NCBI GenBank assembly: GCA_012656075.1
Contig: JAAKBF010000121.1
Coordinates: forward strand, 1-64,000
Reading direction: 5' to 3'
Length of the DNA stretch: 64,000 bases
Source of the DNA: Phytophthora hibernalis
Taxonomy: Eukaryota; Oomycota; Peronosporomycetes; Peronosporales; Peronosporaceae
Each line of letters starts with the position of its first letter. Positions within the stretch are counted from its first letter, which is position 1. Of this stretch, positions 11,295-22,014 are shown piece by piece. A program made the position numbers and the translations under genes. The notes beneath the pieces are model-generated. The model worked only from the letters and a program-made list of their open reading frames with translations. It was not told where the DNA came from and ran no database searches.

Positions 11295-13927
11295 TCAAAC
11301 CGAGCGAGAACTAGCCGCAACCCGGCGTGCCTCCTCGTAAGACTTCATGACGATCCGCAATAGGTCGCCTCGGCGCTTACGCTCAAGGGTGTACACCGCC
11401 CACAACTCGTGGATAGCGGCGAACTCCGACACGGGCGAACGTGGATTCAGGTCTGGGTGTAAACCCAACAAGACGCTTGAATCCACGATCCAGTGATTCC
11501 TCTCCCAGAGAGCCACGAAAATCTTGGTACGAGAATCATGAAGTTGCGACTCGTCGAATTCCCGACTATCGCCCAAGAAACGTCGCAAACGATCATCAAA
11601 GGAGTCGTCGATTTCGCCGACTTCTTTTTGAATGCAGACGTTGGCGGGCTGCGTCAATCTCGCTCGCCAAGACAAAAATAGGAGTCTCCGGGAACTTGGC
11701 GAGGACTTGTTGGCATCGATGAGACGGATTAAACACATCCATCCACTTCCGAAGCCCATCGAGAGTAGTTGGCGTCGGCGCCACACTAGACCTGCCCCCA
11801 ATATCCAGCATCTTGGCCGGGGAACGACATACCAACATTTGCGCTCAGCAACGAGCGGACCCATAATGGAAGAACTCCACGTTACGAGTCTGACGCATCG
11901 ACGGAGTCTCCCGAGCCTCGCGCGCAACCGCCTGTGCTGCATGAGCACGCAGCGTCGCGATTGGAAGCTTCAACGGTGCAGGTAATTCCACCATACCAGG
12001 GGTCGTCGGAGGCTGACTTGGCGAAGGAACGCTTGGAATCTTCTTGGACGATCTCGACGATTTGGAACCTGTCGAACGCTTGGAAGCAGCCGGTGCCTTG
12101 CCCTTCGCAGGTGACTTGGCGACAGGAGCATCTACCCGTGCCATCTTGGGTACTAAAGCCTTAGGCTTGGCCGCCTGAGAGACCGGGAAACCTTGCTCGA
12201 CGACTTGGGACCAGAATCATTAACGATCGATGAGCTCTTGGCTTTCTTGGCATTCTGGCGTAAAGACTTGGGAGCTGCTCGCTTCTTCGACGAGCCCCTC
12301 GATCGAGGAGCCGGTGCACTCCTCGCTTGACAGAATGTGGAGCTTTTCGACGAGCATTGGCATAGCTCTGTAGCTTGCCGCGTGGAGGCGCCCTGTCCGT
12401 GAGGACCACGATGCTAGCTGACGATGAACAGCTATTCTCAGCTTCGACGTCCATAAGAAAATCTCGATGAGACATTCCGTTCGATGAGCTCACAGGAGAA
12501 CCAACCGGTGACGGCTGAGAAGTAGACAGCGAATCGCTAGTCTGGGTCGGCGGGACTCCAAGCTCGATATCACCAGAAGGGATGGACCCCGCAACCTTCG
12601 GCGAAGATGGACTGGGTGAACCGTCCAAAGCATCTTCGTCAAGAACATCTAACTCGGCGAGGACAGCCTGAGTAATGCAAGCAGAACTCTTTGCTGCTGC
12701 TCGGGAGGGGCGACGCCGAGGGGAGCCGAGAGGAGGAGGCACCGTAGGGCTAGTCGAAGCCGGAACGGGGACTACGGAACTCAGCGAAGGAGTCGCCACG
12801 GAAGTAGACGACCACTGCTGGAGCCGACTCTATCGACGAGTCAGTGGAGGCCACAGATCCAGGTGCTGGACTCGGCAAAGAACTTATACGACCGAGCGAA
12901 GAGCTCGTGGCCAGAGATAAACTCACCAAAACGGCTGACGAACTCGCTAAGTCCGGACCAACGGAGCTTGACGAGTCTGCCCCGAGATCAGGTGACTCGT
13001 CGACGTGAACATCAGTCTCATTAACTTCGACCGGAACCTCGTCGTGAAGAGGACTCAGCGAGTGTCGCTGGGGATAATAACCGCTCGAATTGGCGCGGCT
13101 AAGGCCAGCCGCCCTGGAATAGGCAGCGAAGGCGCATGCTCGGCGAATACTTCCGCCCGGAGCAAAGTCGTCGATGCGTCGAAACCCTCCTCGCCAGGTG
13201 CGGGACGCTCAAACTCGCCGCGAGAAACCGTCTCCGCCGGGGCCGGCCGCCGTAGGTTTCGCCGGGTTAGAATACCGACGGAGGCGTTCGGCCGGAGTCA
13301 ATGTCTTCAGTGGCGCGCTCCTTAGTTGAGAGACCGAACGGCGTCTCCGGTGGCGCGACTCCGACTTAGACCCTGGCGAGTTGAAGCGTCGGCGGTTGGA
13401 GGAGAACTGGTCAGTAGGAACGAGACCAGCTGAGCGAGAGAAGCATCACGCTGTCTCTGCTCTTCTCCTTGCTGAGCGAGAGCTCGACGAATCCCATCGA
13501 GGCCAGCGGAATCGCCTGCCGCGAGATTCGCTGAGTCACCCTCTGACTCAGCTAGAGTAGCTGAGCTACCAGCGATTTCCACTGACGAACCCGGCGATCC
13601 TAGCTGAGCCGAAGTATCACCCTGCTGAAGACCATGCGCGACCTCAGCAGCGGGCGTAAGCGTTTGGCTGGACCCAGCGACGGAAGATTCCGGCGAGCCC
13701 AGCGAGTTCGTCAAATCAACCAAATCCTGAGAGCCCATCGATGAGTCGACCAGCGGGTCCGAGCGAAGAAACTTGGGCGCGGAGGTCCAACGACGCACGA
13801 ACAGCGCTCCTGCAACAGTGCTCGAGGAAGTCGACGACACTCGAGGAGCAAATAGGCACGCCGTGAAGAACCAACTCGACGAGACGGGGGTGGCTGTAGG
13901 GGCACAACGGGAAGCTGTTAAGTGCAC
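11295..13927 (-). pseudogene. Element A opposite-strand ORF, Pro/Ser/Ala-rich, unknown function
   Basis: Pieces in several frames on the minus strand (13927-13322, 12799-12161, 12144-11845, 11948-11295) form one decayed long protein, rich in Ser, Pro and Ala at its N-terminal side. A conserved C-terminal block contains the motif ALWERNHW (DNA about 11490-11525), preceded by a segment with FNPSHRCQQV. The same block, with ALWERHHW and NPSHPWQQV, occurs in the plus-strand ORF of element B. The gene runs towards pol and ends about 560 bp from the chromodomain stop. It could be a displaced Gag or an accessory protein. No known domain was recognised. Confidence 0.65.
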
Positions 13928-15129
13928 ACATGCGGCGGGTTAGATGACCATCAGCGAGAACAAATGGCATGCCACGCGCGGGAGGCTTACCTGGTCAGCG
14001 AGAGAAGCAGTGGCGTCATCGACAGGCTTCCTGAAGATGACAGCACTTGATTCGACGAGATTTCCAGCCGAAGGAAAGTTGGAGAGCGGAGTGATGGCCG
14101 AGACCCTCACCAGCCTGGCTCGTATCACGCCTGGGGCAGTTGTTGTGTAGGGAATCCAGATTTTGGATAACCTACACTAGGGATGCCTAAGCTAGACCAG
14201 TGGATGCATCGCACTCAAGAGGATCAAGTGGATACACCGCCAAGTGGATACATCGCACTCAACAGGGAACGGACTTAATCGGGAATCGCACTTAGCTGGA
14301 CTCAGCGAAGGACGGACTCAGCGATGGACGGACTCGGCGATAATCGACTCGGCGAAAGTCGACTTCGCGAGAATATGCCTCGAGGACGATATACCAACTG
14401 GGGGGATAAATCAGGATCTGGGCGAGGAGTCACCGAGAGGTAGGTAAACAGCTCAACACCAAGAGACGGAGTTGAGCGAAGAGTCGCAGGGAGATCTGTA
14501 ACGACTCCATTTCATTAGATATTTGTATAGGACCGATAGAAGAACATAGGAAAGAGCCCGAAGAGGCTCTCCGAAGACAAAGAGATAACAATCAGAGCAG
14601 AATCTTCTAAGTCCAAGAGCAGCGTACACTTTTCCAGTAAGTCCCTGCGTGGGCTGGATTATGTCTGCCGTCGTTCCCCGAGAGGCATAGCTTGTAGGGG
14701 AGCCGTCTGGTAGCGCCAAGAGATCTAGGTCGGCCCGGGGTGGGCACTTCTCGCTACCAAGCGAATACAAGCCTCGTCGATTCGACGAGCCGGTGGATCT
14801 GCACAACCCAGGACACCGTAACCTCCAAGCTGGGCGTAATCTGCGCCTTGTGACCTGTAAAAGCGCTCGCGCGCTGCCGTCCATCCTTTGGTGGAGGGCA
14901 CAGGGTTTGGCAAGGAGACTACCCCGCTCAGGCGAGTCTCTGAAGAGTTTGGAGCTTGGTACCCGTCGGGAACAACACTCAACTGAACCCCGGCTGGGGC
15001 GAACCGCCAAGGGGACCGACAGGAACCCTGCGCAAGCCCAACATCGCCGACCCGACTCGGCGAATTGTTGTGCTGTTGCGTGGAAGCCGAACTAACGACG
15101 TTTTCTGTGAATCACAACACCACAGCGGG
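13928..15129. other. Non-coding part of element A (probable LTR/UTR)
   Basis: No protein family was recognised in this interval; the small ORFs are not protein-like. It lies upstream of the opposite-strand ORF and holds the word cluster at 14301-14355. The stretch 14500-14660, AT-richer than its surroundings, may be transcription-control or LTR sequence, but no matching second copy exists in the window. Confidence 0.45.
14301..14355. repeat. Four spaced copies of the CTCRGCGA word
   Basis: CTCAGCGA at 14301 and 14317 and CTCGGCGA at 14333 and 14348 are spaced 16, 16 and 15 bp, embedded in a GGACGGACT-type repeat. The cluster sits just upstream of the start of the opposite-strand ORF, in a non-coding part of element A. 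Confidence 0.9.
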
Positions 15130-15480
15130 ATGTCGACTTCGCTCAGCTTTTGCAAGCGTCGATTACATCACACATAGGACTCGATGAATCCCTTGTGCAT
15201 ATTGCGCCACCGCCCAAACCTCACAGAGTATTCGAATGGACCCCGAGTTGTTGTACACGCATGAGCCACGCGATTTTGAGGGGCACGTCCTTTTTCGACG
15301 GGTCAGCAAAGACGGAAAAGTACGGCGGCTATGGGAGTTGCTCGTGGATTCTGTGGTGTCTACCAACTTGGGACATTGTGGTCGCAGCGAGTGCTCACCT
15401 TTTTCGACCACGATCAATATCGCCAAATACACTGGAAAGAATAACGGTGTCCTCGCGGCGCTTGACCGAGGGTGACTGAT
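15130..15480 (+). pseudogene. Element A RNase H fragment
   Basis: The plus strand reads FDGSAKTEKYGGYGSCSWILW near 15300, matching the RNase H start in element B (DGSAKTKKNDGYGSCSWILW). Upstream, QASITSHIGLDESL matches the end of the element B reverse transcriptase/RNase H segment. Only this short stretch of pol is left, and it is displaced about 4.4 kb downstream of the element A integrase. It is therefore either a second truncated copy or the product of a rearrangement. Confidence 0.72.
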
Positions 15481-15600
15481 CTGATTATTGCTGGCGACTC
15501 CAGGCTTGCAATCCAGCAATTCATGGGGTGATGACATGTAGGAAGGAGACGTTGCAAGTTGAGTTAGCACGCCACAAAGGACTCGTCGAGTGAGTTTTAA

Positions 15601-16463
15601 CATAGTGGTTGGGAGACGAACATGATATTGTATTTTGGTTTCATCGTGGAAGACTCACTCAGGTTGATACATATCCGCGGAGGGGCCTGTTAGTTGAGTA
15701 CATGTAGCTTCCTACGTTGATTCAGTCACAGCTAGGTAGTATTGAGCATGTTCAGATTCTGGTTGCACGTGGAGTTCCCACTGGATACGAGCTAACCGAT
15801 ACAAAATAGCGATGTGGGTATATTGTTTTGTCCAGCCGCTGCGATGGAGTGCCGGTTTCAATTGTTATAATTGAAAAGAATTTTTCAAAGACGTTGCGTG
15901 AATGTTGAACTAGCACGCCACATGCAACACGCATCTTTTTACTATTCTCGCTATTCTCGCTAAATATTAGGGATTGGGGTGAGTTTTCTCTAAAGTTAGC
16001 ATGCTGAAGTTGCATTATGAGAGGAATCTGACCTAAAGCAAAAAATTGACATGAAAAAAGTTCAGTTCTTGAGGGTTTATTAGATTTGGAGATGAGCTGT
16101 TGGGCTGGATTTGAATGTAGCATCGATGTGCAAATGTACGACTAAGACGTCGTATCAACGCCTTGGTTGTAAAACCAATAATCAACGGGTCTTCTGCTGC
16201 GCCTCCTCAAATAGATGCTCTACCTCGCCTTGCTCGAACCCAAGCACGAACGGTGTAGTTTCATTCAAATCATGTTTTGTGTTGCTTCCGCAGCCATTAC
16301 GTCGATGTAGTCGTTGTCTAGTAACGTTTTTTCTCGATATGAACGCACTAGCGACTGAATACGAGAAAAACACTTTTCTTATGGATCCCCAAAGACAAGT
16401 CTAGATCAATAACCATTGCGTTCGCCATATGGGCAGGTTTCACAAACCTCTTCATGTCGTAAT
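15601..16463. other. No gene recognised
   Basis: AT-richer sequence with many stops in all frames. One TACATGTA palindrome lies at 15699-15706, close to the edge of element A. Nothing else could be supported. Confidence 0.5.
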
Positions 16464-16826
16464 TCAATCCATGAGGTTCTTAGAGAGAGGAACAGCCGAT
16501 ATATGATTGCCGTGCTGGTAGACCACGGTAGATTCAGTTAGCAGGCAGTGAAGAACTTTCAGTACCCACTCGTATTTGACTCCATGCAATGCGGAGCCAC
16601 AGCTGCCCGCTGCACACGTTAACATCCTGTAGCGCATCAAATGCAAGTCAAGATTGACGTCACACACGGTACAGATTTCAGGCTGACTCTTGCTCTTTAT
16701 CCAACGCCTTTGTTTATCTAAATGGTCTTCAAGCCGCATCTCATTTTCGCACGATAGAGCAGCAACCCACGCGTAAATTCGGCGGCGATCATTCGTAAAC
16801 GTGCCTGAAGGAATCGTGTAATGCAA
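16464..16826 (-). pseudogene. Zinc-binding transposon fragment (FLYWCH/MULE-like N-terminus)
   Basis: A 120-residue open frame with spaced cysteines (CTVC, then CAAGSC) followed by a leucine-rich stretch and a terminal His (YQHGNH). The spacing resembles zinc-binding N-terminal domains found in MULE-type transposases. No catalytic domain follows. The MULE transposase at 19949-21199 is on the same strand, but this fragment lies downstream of it, so it should belong to another decayed element. The family call is tentative. Confidence 0.4.
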
Positions 16827-17416
16827 TCCGTTTTAAAACCACCGCACACGCTTTACTTGTTGTGTAACCAACTAGTATCTGAGTAAAATTTCTTCTTGAG
16901 AGAGAGCTACATTTTGCACCTCAAAACAGTATCGCACGGCCAGCGGAACATTAGTTCTAGCCATTAACAGCGGTAGAATCGACAAAGTTTAAGCACGCTC
17001 CCCACCTCTGGTAGCAAGTCGCGCTCATTATATTGGCTAAGCCAGGACGGCGAAGCAAGCGGTCTCCCGGTGAAGAAGCCCCGTTGTGCATTACAGAACA
17101 CAGCAGCAATAATGCTAGCGCGTGTGCTTTTTCCGCTATTGACCCCCTGCAGCGATAGCTCAAGGTTTGTAAAAGTACACTTTGTCTGTAGAAATTGTCT
17201 CACTTTCGGTGATTGCACGGCTACATATGTAAAGACAACTCACCTTCTGTGTAGTTTTGACCTTCCGTCTGTGAAAACACCATCTTCTTCTGTGCTCTCT
17301 CGTGCAAATTGGTCACCTACTCCAGGTTACCGGTATGAAGCCTGCGGCGCGCACCCAGAACGTGGTCATATTATTACTTACTTCGAAGTACTACGTAGTA
17401 CTACCTCTGGTACGTA
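16827..17416. other. No gene recognised
   Basis: The minus strand has a short frame (17218-16964) with a phosphate-loop-like GVNSGKST, too short to assign. The perfect palindrome AGTACTACGTAGTACT lies at 17387-17402. Confidence 0.4.
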
Positions 17417-19219
17417 TTGCTGCAAACAGGATACAAGGTGTATACTAAGATAATTGCAACGCGAACACAAAGAGTACTTGGATCTCCGATCGGGAATTCT
17501 CAACAAGGATTCGGCCATGGCAGGCAAATGATGAAAACGGTTATGATGATGCTGACAATACTGGCACAAGCAAACGGAGAGCCAGAGTTGGCACCAGAAC
17601 TCAGTCGAGTGATATTACTACTCGATTTTAGGAAGGCGTATGATACAGTATCAAGGGAATTCCTTTTTCTCGTACTGCTTAAAATTGGATTCTCAGTACA
17701 ATTTGTGAACATGATTCGACGTCTTCACGATGGAACAACAGCGCAATTCTTGGTGAACGGAGAGCTATCGGAGCCACAAGATGTAATCTCCGGTATTCGG
17801 CAAGGTTGTCGTCTGGCTCCATTAATATTTATCTTAGTTGCTGAAGTACTCGCGTTAGCAATTCGGCACGATGCAGAATTGGTCGGCATACGAGTGCCAG
17901 GTAGCACAGATAAAAGGCACAAATTTTCAGCATTTGTAGATGATTCAACAGTATTTTTGCAGGAAGCAAAACAACTACCGAGAGTTATGGAGCGTTTTGG
18001 GAGTCTGTCAGGATTACAAGTACAACTACAAAGAGTCATGTGATATTTCTGAACACGGCGATTCAAATAGCAGAATACTGTGGAATACCAGTAGTCACAT
18101 ATGGAGAGACAGTGCGATATCTTGGATATGCCGTCGGAACCAGGGAACTGGCCAACGTGAATTGGGCAGGTCGAGTACGAGCTGTGCAGAGACGACTAGC
18201 GACAGCAACTCAACTGGCAACCAGCGTGGACAACAGGGTGACTATATTAAATGTAGTTATGCTACCGTCAGTCTTATTCACAGCTGCAGTTTTTGATATG
18301 CCAAAATGGGCAGCTCAACAGATCCGGAACATTCAAAAACAGTTTTTGTGTAGGAGCTCAACAAATGTAGATACCAGCAAACACAAGATGAATCCGGGGT
18401 TAGTGTTTACACCACGTGAAGCGGGAGGACTCGGCTTTGTTTCAGTCAAACTGGCATGCAAGACGCAACGAGTCAAGCATACAATTTAATGGCTAATTCA
18501 ACGTCGTGATATTTAATTTACGGCTTGGACAGAATGGATGTTTCGAGAGGCAACCAATCCGTGGCGAGACAGAATATCACGGCGGAGAGGATTAGAACCA
18601 GAGTGCTATAAACGACAAAAGACATCCGGTAATGTTTTACAGCAACTAGTAGGAGAATGGCTTCAACCTACAGTGTATTATTCAGTAGATCTGCTTCAGC
18701 AGGGCAGCGAAGAAACGGAGCAATTGACAAAGACAGCGATCAGGTGGATAGTTGAAGGAGTGTGGATGTTAGAGTTGCTGAGGCAACTCCAGCAAACACT
18801 ATTGACAATGTTGAAAGAGGAAGAACAGTTTTGGTCGACTTTTCAATGGAATGATAACCTTGGATAATCGACAAGGAAGGCAACATGCTCACAACCAAGA
18901 AATTCGAGAAAATACAGTCGTGCTCAATCGATCAGCTGCACATCACGAGAACGTCATAACGAACATATTCGTTCACTATACCGGTCGCTGGAGGAAAACA
19001 TCATCAACTAGCGAAACTCCGTCGATGGGGATAGCGATTCTTTTAAACGCGTCGTTGTTGAAAATAGGCGAGAGATTACACGTCCGGAAGAAATTGCAGC
19101 CGCGTCGCCCAATGAAGCTCAACCATGAGTACACATGGGAAGTTACTGGAGTCGGAAGTGCAGCCGGAACAACGGTGGAGAATATTGGAGGAGTCACTCA
19201 CACGATCGAGGTTGAGTAA
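17417..19219 (+). pseudogene. LINE-type (non-LTR) reverse transcriptase remnant
   Basis: The first frame (17417-18043) has reverse-transcriptase blocks in order: LLLDFRKAYDTVSREF (first catalytic Asp), GIRQGCRLAPLIFILVAE, and the active-site box AFVDD at about 17930-17945, with Phe in place of the usual Tyr. A frameshift near 18040 leads to the thumb and connection region (to 18489), then a stop and further frames at 18538-18867 and 18851-19219 with diminishing similarity. The N-terminal endonuclease was not found, which fits 5' truncation. It lies between Gypsy remnants and the MULE gene. Confidence 0.85.
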
Positions 19220-19948
19220 CAGCCGAACGGAATTCACTGGATCGTAAGAGAAAATACCAAAGCAGACTCAGTGACAGCAACGGACAAGAAGCGGATGCAG
19301 AAGTACCAGTATGATGGCAGTATAATTTTCTCCAACCAGCGTATCCCCGCTCCCGAGGAGGAGCAAAGCGTTATTGGAAGACTAGACTTTCGGGGTTACT
19401 TGACGAAAGCACCTCGCTGGCAGGTGGTAGCCCAACTATATTGGCGGAAAAGATGCTCGCCGGTACCGATGGAGGGGTGCGGGGTGGTTCAGATCAACTC
19501 GCTCGATGAACGTCGGTTCTCACCGAGTACCGTTCATTCAGCTATTCAGTCGGTGGGGTGCTGGACGCGTCCACGCTCGGGACGCGGCTGAGATATGAGC
19601 TGGCTCAAGCACTCTTCGAAGTCCGCGTTCGCTAGTGAACCGGTCAATCCACCAGTGCTTGGCGTAGTTGTCTGGCTGTAATCGTAGCCGTCCATTTGAC
19701 TCGATGATAGTGATGAGATCGTGGAGACAAGGTCTGCCGTACACGGATCGATAAACACCAGAGCACACATCCCGTTGCACCCGAGCGTGTACAATCTTTG
19801 ACGCGTCATACCACAGCGCTTTTGTTGCCGTGAGGGCGTACACACTGATCACACGGACTACCGCTGAATAGTGACTTGGTTGAAGTGCAAATGGCGTGAT
19901 AACAGCATTGCGCGATGAGAGTAACTGAGTGTCAGACGTGGCTCCTTG
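19220..19948. other. No gene recognised between the LINE and MULE remnants
   Basis: The plus strand may hold the worn 3' end of the LINE to about 19560 (frame 19271-19591), but no RNase H motif is clear. Minus-strand frames at 19538-19852 are not recognisable. Confidence 0.4.
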
Positions 19949-21199
19949 TCACCAGGGTAATAGGCTCTTGAAGACCGTGTAAAGATCACCACAACCAGTT
20001 TGAATCCATGTCTTGCATTTCGAATGCGTGCCTTCTACGATAGACGTGTCGCGTACACCGAAGTGTAGATAGCTGTCTGTCCACGCTTTCACAATTCGCT
20101 CTTTGTACTTCCACCAATTCGCGTTAAGGTAGGCAGCTAAGGATGTATTCAAATTCTTGAGATCGCCACACCGGACTTCAAAATCTAACTCCGCCTGTGA
20201 CTCAACAGCTCTGTAGAACGCAGCCATGAACGCGTCGGTTTGCAAAGTATTATCCTTGCTGTTCAAGCCGGTAACTGGGTTTACCACGGTGATTTGACCA
20301 AGTTCTTTGCGTGTCATGGCTTCGACATTCTTGTTCATATCCCATCGGCATACCATGGATGGTATGCCAACGAAAACGCGATCAGCGGCGTTCATATACG
20401 CCAGCTCACGGTTCGTTAGAATAACCCCGAGTATTTCTACATCGAACTCAATCATAAAGAGGCGCAGCATGTTCATTACCCACACGTAATCCTCCTCCTT
20501 TTCATCAGGTAGCCAACACTGAGCAACAGGAAGGGCAGTGTTGAATCGTGTCACAGCAATGACGTTCAGTAATGGAAGCTTGTATTTGTTGGTATTGTAT
20601 GTACAGTCCATTACAAGAACGTCATAGTGTCGGCGATACAAAGCTGCTGTGGCTGGATGCAACCAAAACAGGTAGCGTAGCTCTTGCGTAGCCTGGTTGA
20701 TCGAGTAGAGGAAAACGAATCCACGGCTCGTGAGGCTGGAGAACAGGGCTTCCATCACAGTTTGGGTAGACATCTCCCGGTGCCGGACTGCGTTCTTCGT
20801 GTTGGAAATATCCTTCGGCGTGACGAACGATTTTGGGTCGGCTTGGATAAGCGTAGCGCGGATGCTCGCCACAGACCCGTCCGCAGGAGTCTGTGCCTCA
20901 ACTAAGGCTTGCACGGAATCACTCGCTCTGAAAGTCATCGTTGCAGCCACACGCTGACGATGGCACGAATGGACGCGAGCGTCCTCTGACGCCGGGTGGA
21001 TGTGGAAAGCACCACCGTTGCGCGTGTGGACAACTTCCCATGGGCCGTGAGGGTCGTCCTTGGAAACTTCCCTGACGACGATCTTCATCGTGCATCCCAT
21101 TCTCTTGGAGCCACGCATAGTGCGCACGAGGTCCTGGATCACGAGGTGATGTGTTTGCTTCAGCGCGTCAGAGCGGCACAGTCTAAACCTCGCTTCCAA
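19949..21199 (-). CDS. MULE (Mutator-like) transposase, altered active site
   Basis: An uninterrupted 416-residue frame. The N-terminal third (residues 30-80) resembles a FAR1-type zinc region ending in HSCHRQ. The MULE catalytic core follows: YDVLVMDCTYNTNKYKLPLL contains the first acidic residue, Asp198. The second conserved block normally reads TDRE and then CxWH. Here it is TNRE (Asn263) and CRWD (Asp287 in the His position). The likely third acid is Glu389 (IVEGTHSKCK). With the second Asp lost, the protein should not cut DNA. The reading frame has nevertheless stayed open, and it ends early (GDLYTVFKSLLPW) compared with longer MULE proteins. It is either a recent casualty or a domesticated DNA-binding protein. 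Confidence 0.85.
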   Translation of the reverse strand: MEARFRLCRSDALKQTHHLVIQDLVRTMRGSKRMGCTMKIVVREVSKDDPHGPWEVVHTRNGGAFHIHPASEDARVHSCHRQRVAATMTFRASDSVQALVEAQTPADGSVASIRATLIQADPKSFVTPKDISNTKNAVRHREMSTQTVMEALFSSLTSRGFVFLYSINQATQELRYLFWLHPATAALYRRHYDVLVMDCTYNTNKYKLPLLNVIAVTRFNTALPVAQCWLPDEKEEDYVWVMNMLRLFMIEFDVEILGVILTNRELAYMNAADRVFVGIPSMVCRWDMNKNVEAMTRKELGQITVVNPVTGLNSKDNTLQTDAFMAAFYRAVESQAELDFEVRCGDLKNLNTSLAAYLNANWWKYKERIVKAWTDSYLHFGVRDTSIVEGTHSKCKTWIQTGCGDLYTVFKSLLPW

Positions 21200-22014
21200 A
21201 CAGTAGTCTTCGATTCGTCAGTGTAGAAAGCTCGATGTTTTGTTAGGTTGAAGTTATGCTCTTGTCGTGTAGGATCACGCAGAAATTCTCACTATCAAAT
21301 GGTATGAGTCCCACCAACAACACTCGCTTCCCTCGTCAGGTGAACGAGCGTTGGATCAAACCTGAAGACCAGGAACGATCCCTTACGCCGGGTTGGATGT
21401 GAATCCACTGTACACCTCGGTTGTATTACCACTAGCCACGAGTGAGGGCTAGTATGCAATATTGCGCTTTCGCGCGAACCCCGCAGTCCCTCAGAAGGAA
21501 GGGTACCGGCTGTCAAGCCTAATACGGGTTTGCCGAGGTAAAACCTCGGCGGGTAGTAAAACGTGTATGGAACACTCGGTTCCACTATAATATATGGTAA
21601 ACGACGCTTCTCGTCGCTCCCAACACTCAGCCACTCTAATCGCTTGGACTGACCAGCAACAAACCCTCGGTTCAATGTACCTTAGGCTCGCTGATCAGCA
21701 TCCCACAAGCCGAGCGTATCCAGACCCTAAGATAAGCTAGCTAGACTTACCGAAGACGGACTTGACCCTTGGTGACTTGGGGGAAGACTGCTGATTTATT
21801 TATGTTGATCTATGGCTCTGAGAGCCTATGTAGTCAATCCTATAGCTAGTCCTATACGTAAATACAAATATCCAGTGTGAACAGATCCCAGTATGTGATC
21901 CCGTACCCGGCTCTATAAGACCGAGGGTACGAAACTGAAATGGGTAAAAACGAGGGCTCGTACCCTCGGCCGGGAATTTATTATACCCGACCGAGCCTCG
22001 GTCACTAAACTATC
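21200..22014. other. Left non-coding end of element B
   Basis: No protein-like frame is seen. CTCGGT/ACCGAG and near variants (e.g. CCGAGG at 21534) are dense here, including a palindromic ACCGAGCCTCGGT shortly before 22000. This suggests the untranslated or terminal region of element B begins here, directly after the MULE remnant. Confidence 0.5.

Larger units (their letters stand above)
8846..15600. mobile_element. Gypsy element A (decayed, chromodomain type)
   Basis: A broken Ty3/Gypsy-type element. The 3' part of pol (zinc finger, integrase, chromodomain) is on plus at 8850-10735. A long opposite-strand ORF lies at 11295-13927. Probable untranslated or LTR-like sequence lies at about 14130-15100, and a separate RNase H fragment on plus at 15130-15480. 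No pair of long terminal repeats was found, so the limits are approximate. The left end cuts into the tRNA array. The short word CTCRGCGA (either strand) occurs about 22 times, far above chance. Confidence 0.8.

Noticed and set aside
11295..13927. Host Ser/Pro-rich secreted effector gene
   Set aside because: No signal peptide, RXLR or LFLAK-type motif was seen. The C-terminal block is shared with the element B ORF and the dispersed element word runs through it, so it belongs to the transposon.
16957..17218. P-loop ATPase on the minus strand (GVNSGKST)
   Set aside because: Only one short motif in an 84-codon frame, with no Walker B or other ATPase feature.
14130..22010. LTR pairs for elements A and B
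   Set aside because: I searched by eye for direct repeats of over 50 bp flanking each element and found none; a dot plot would settle it.
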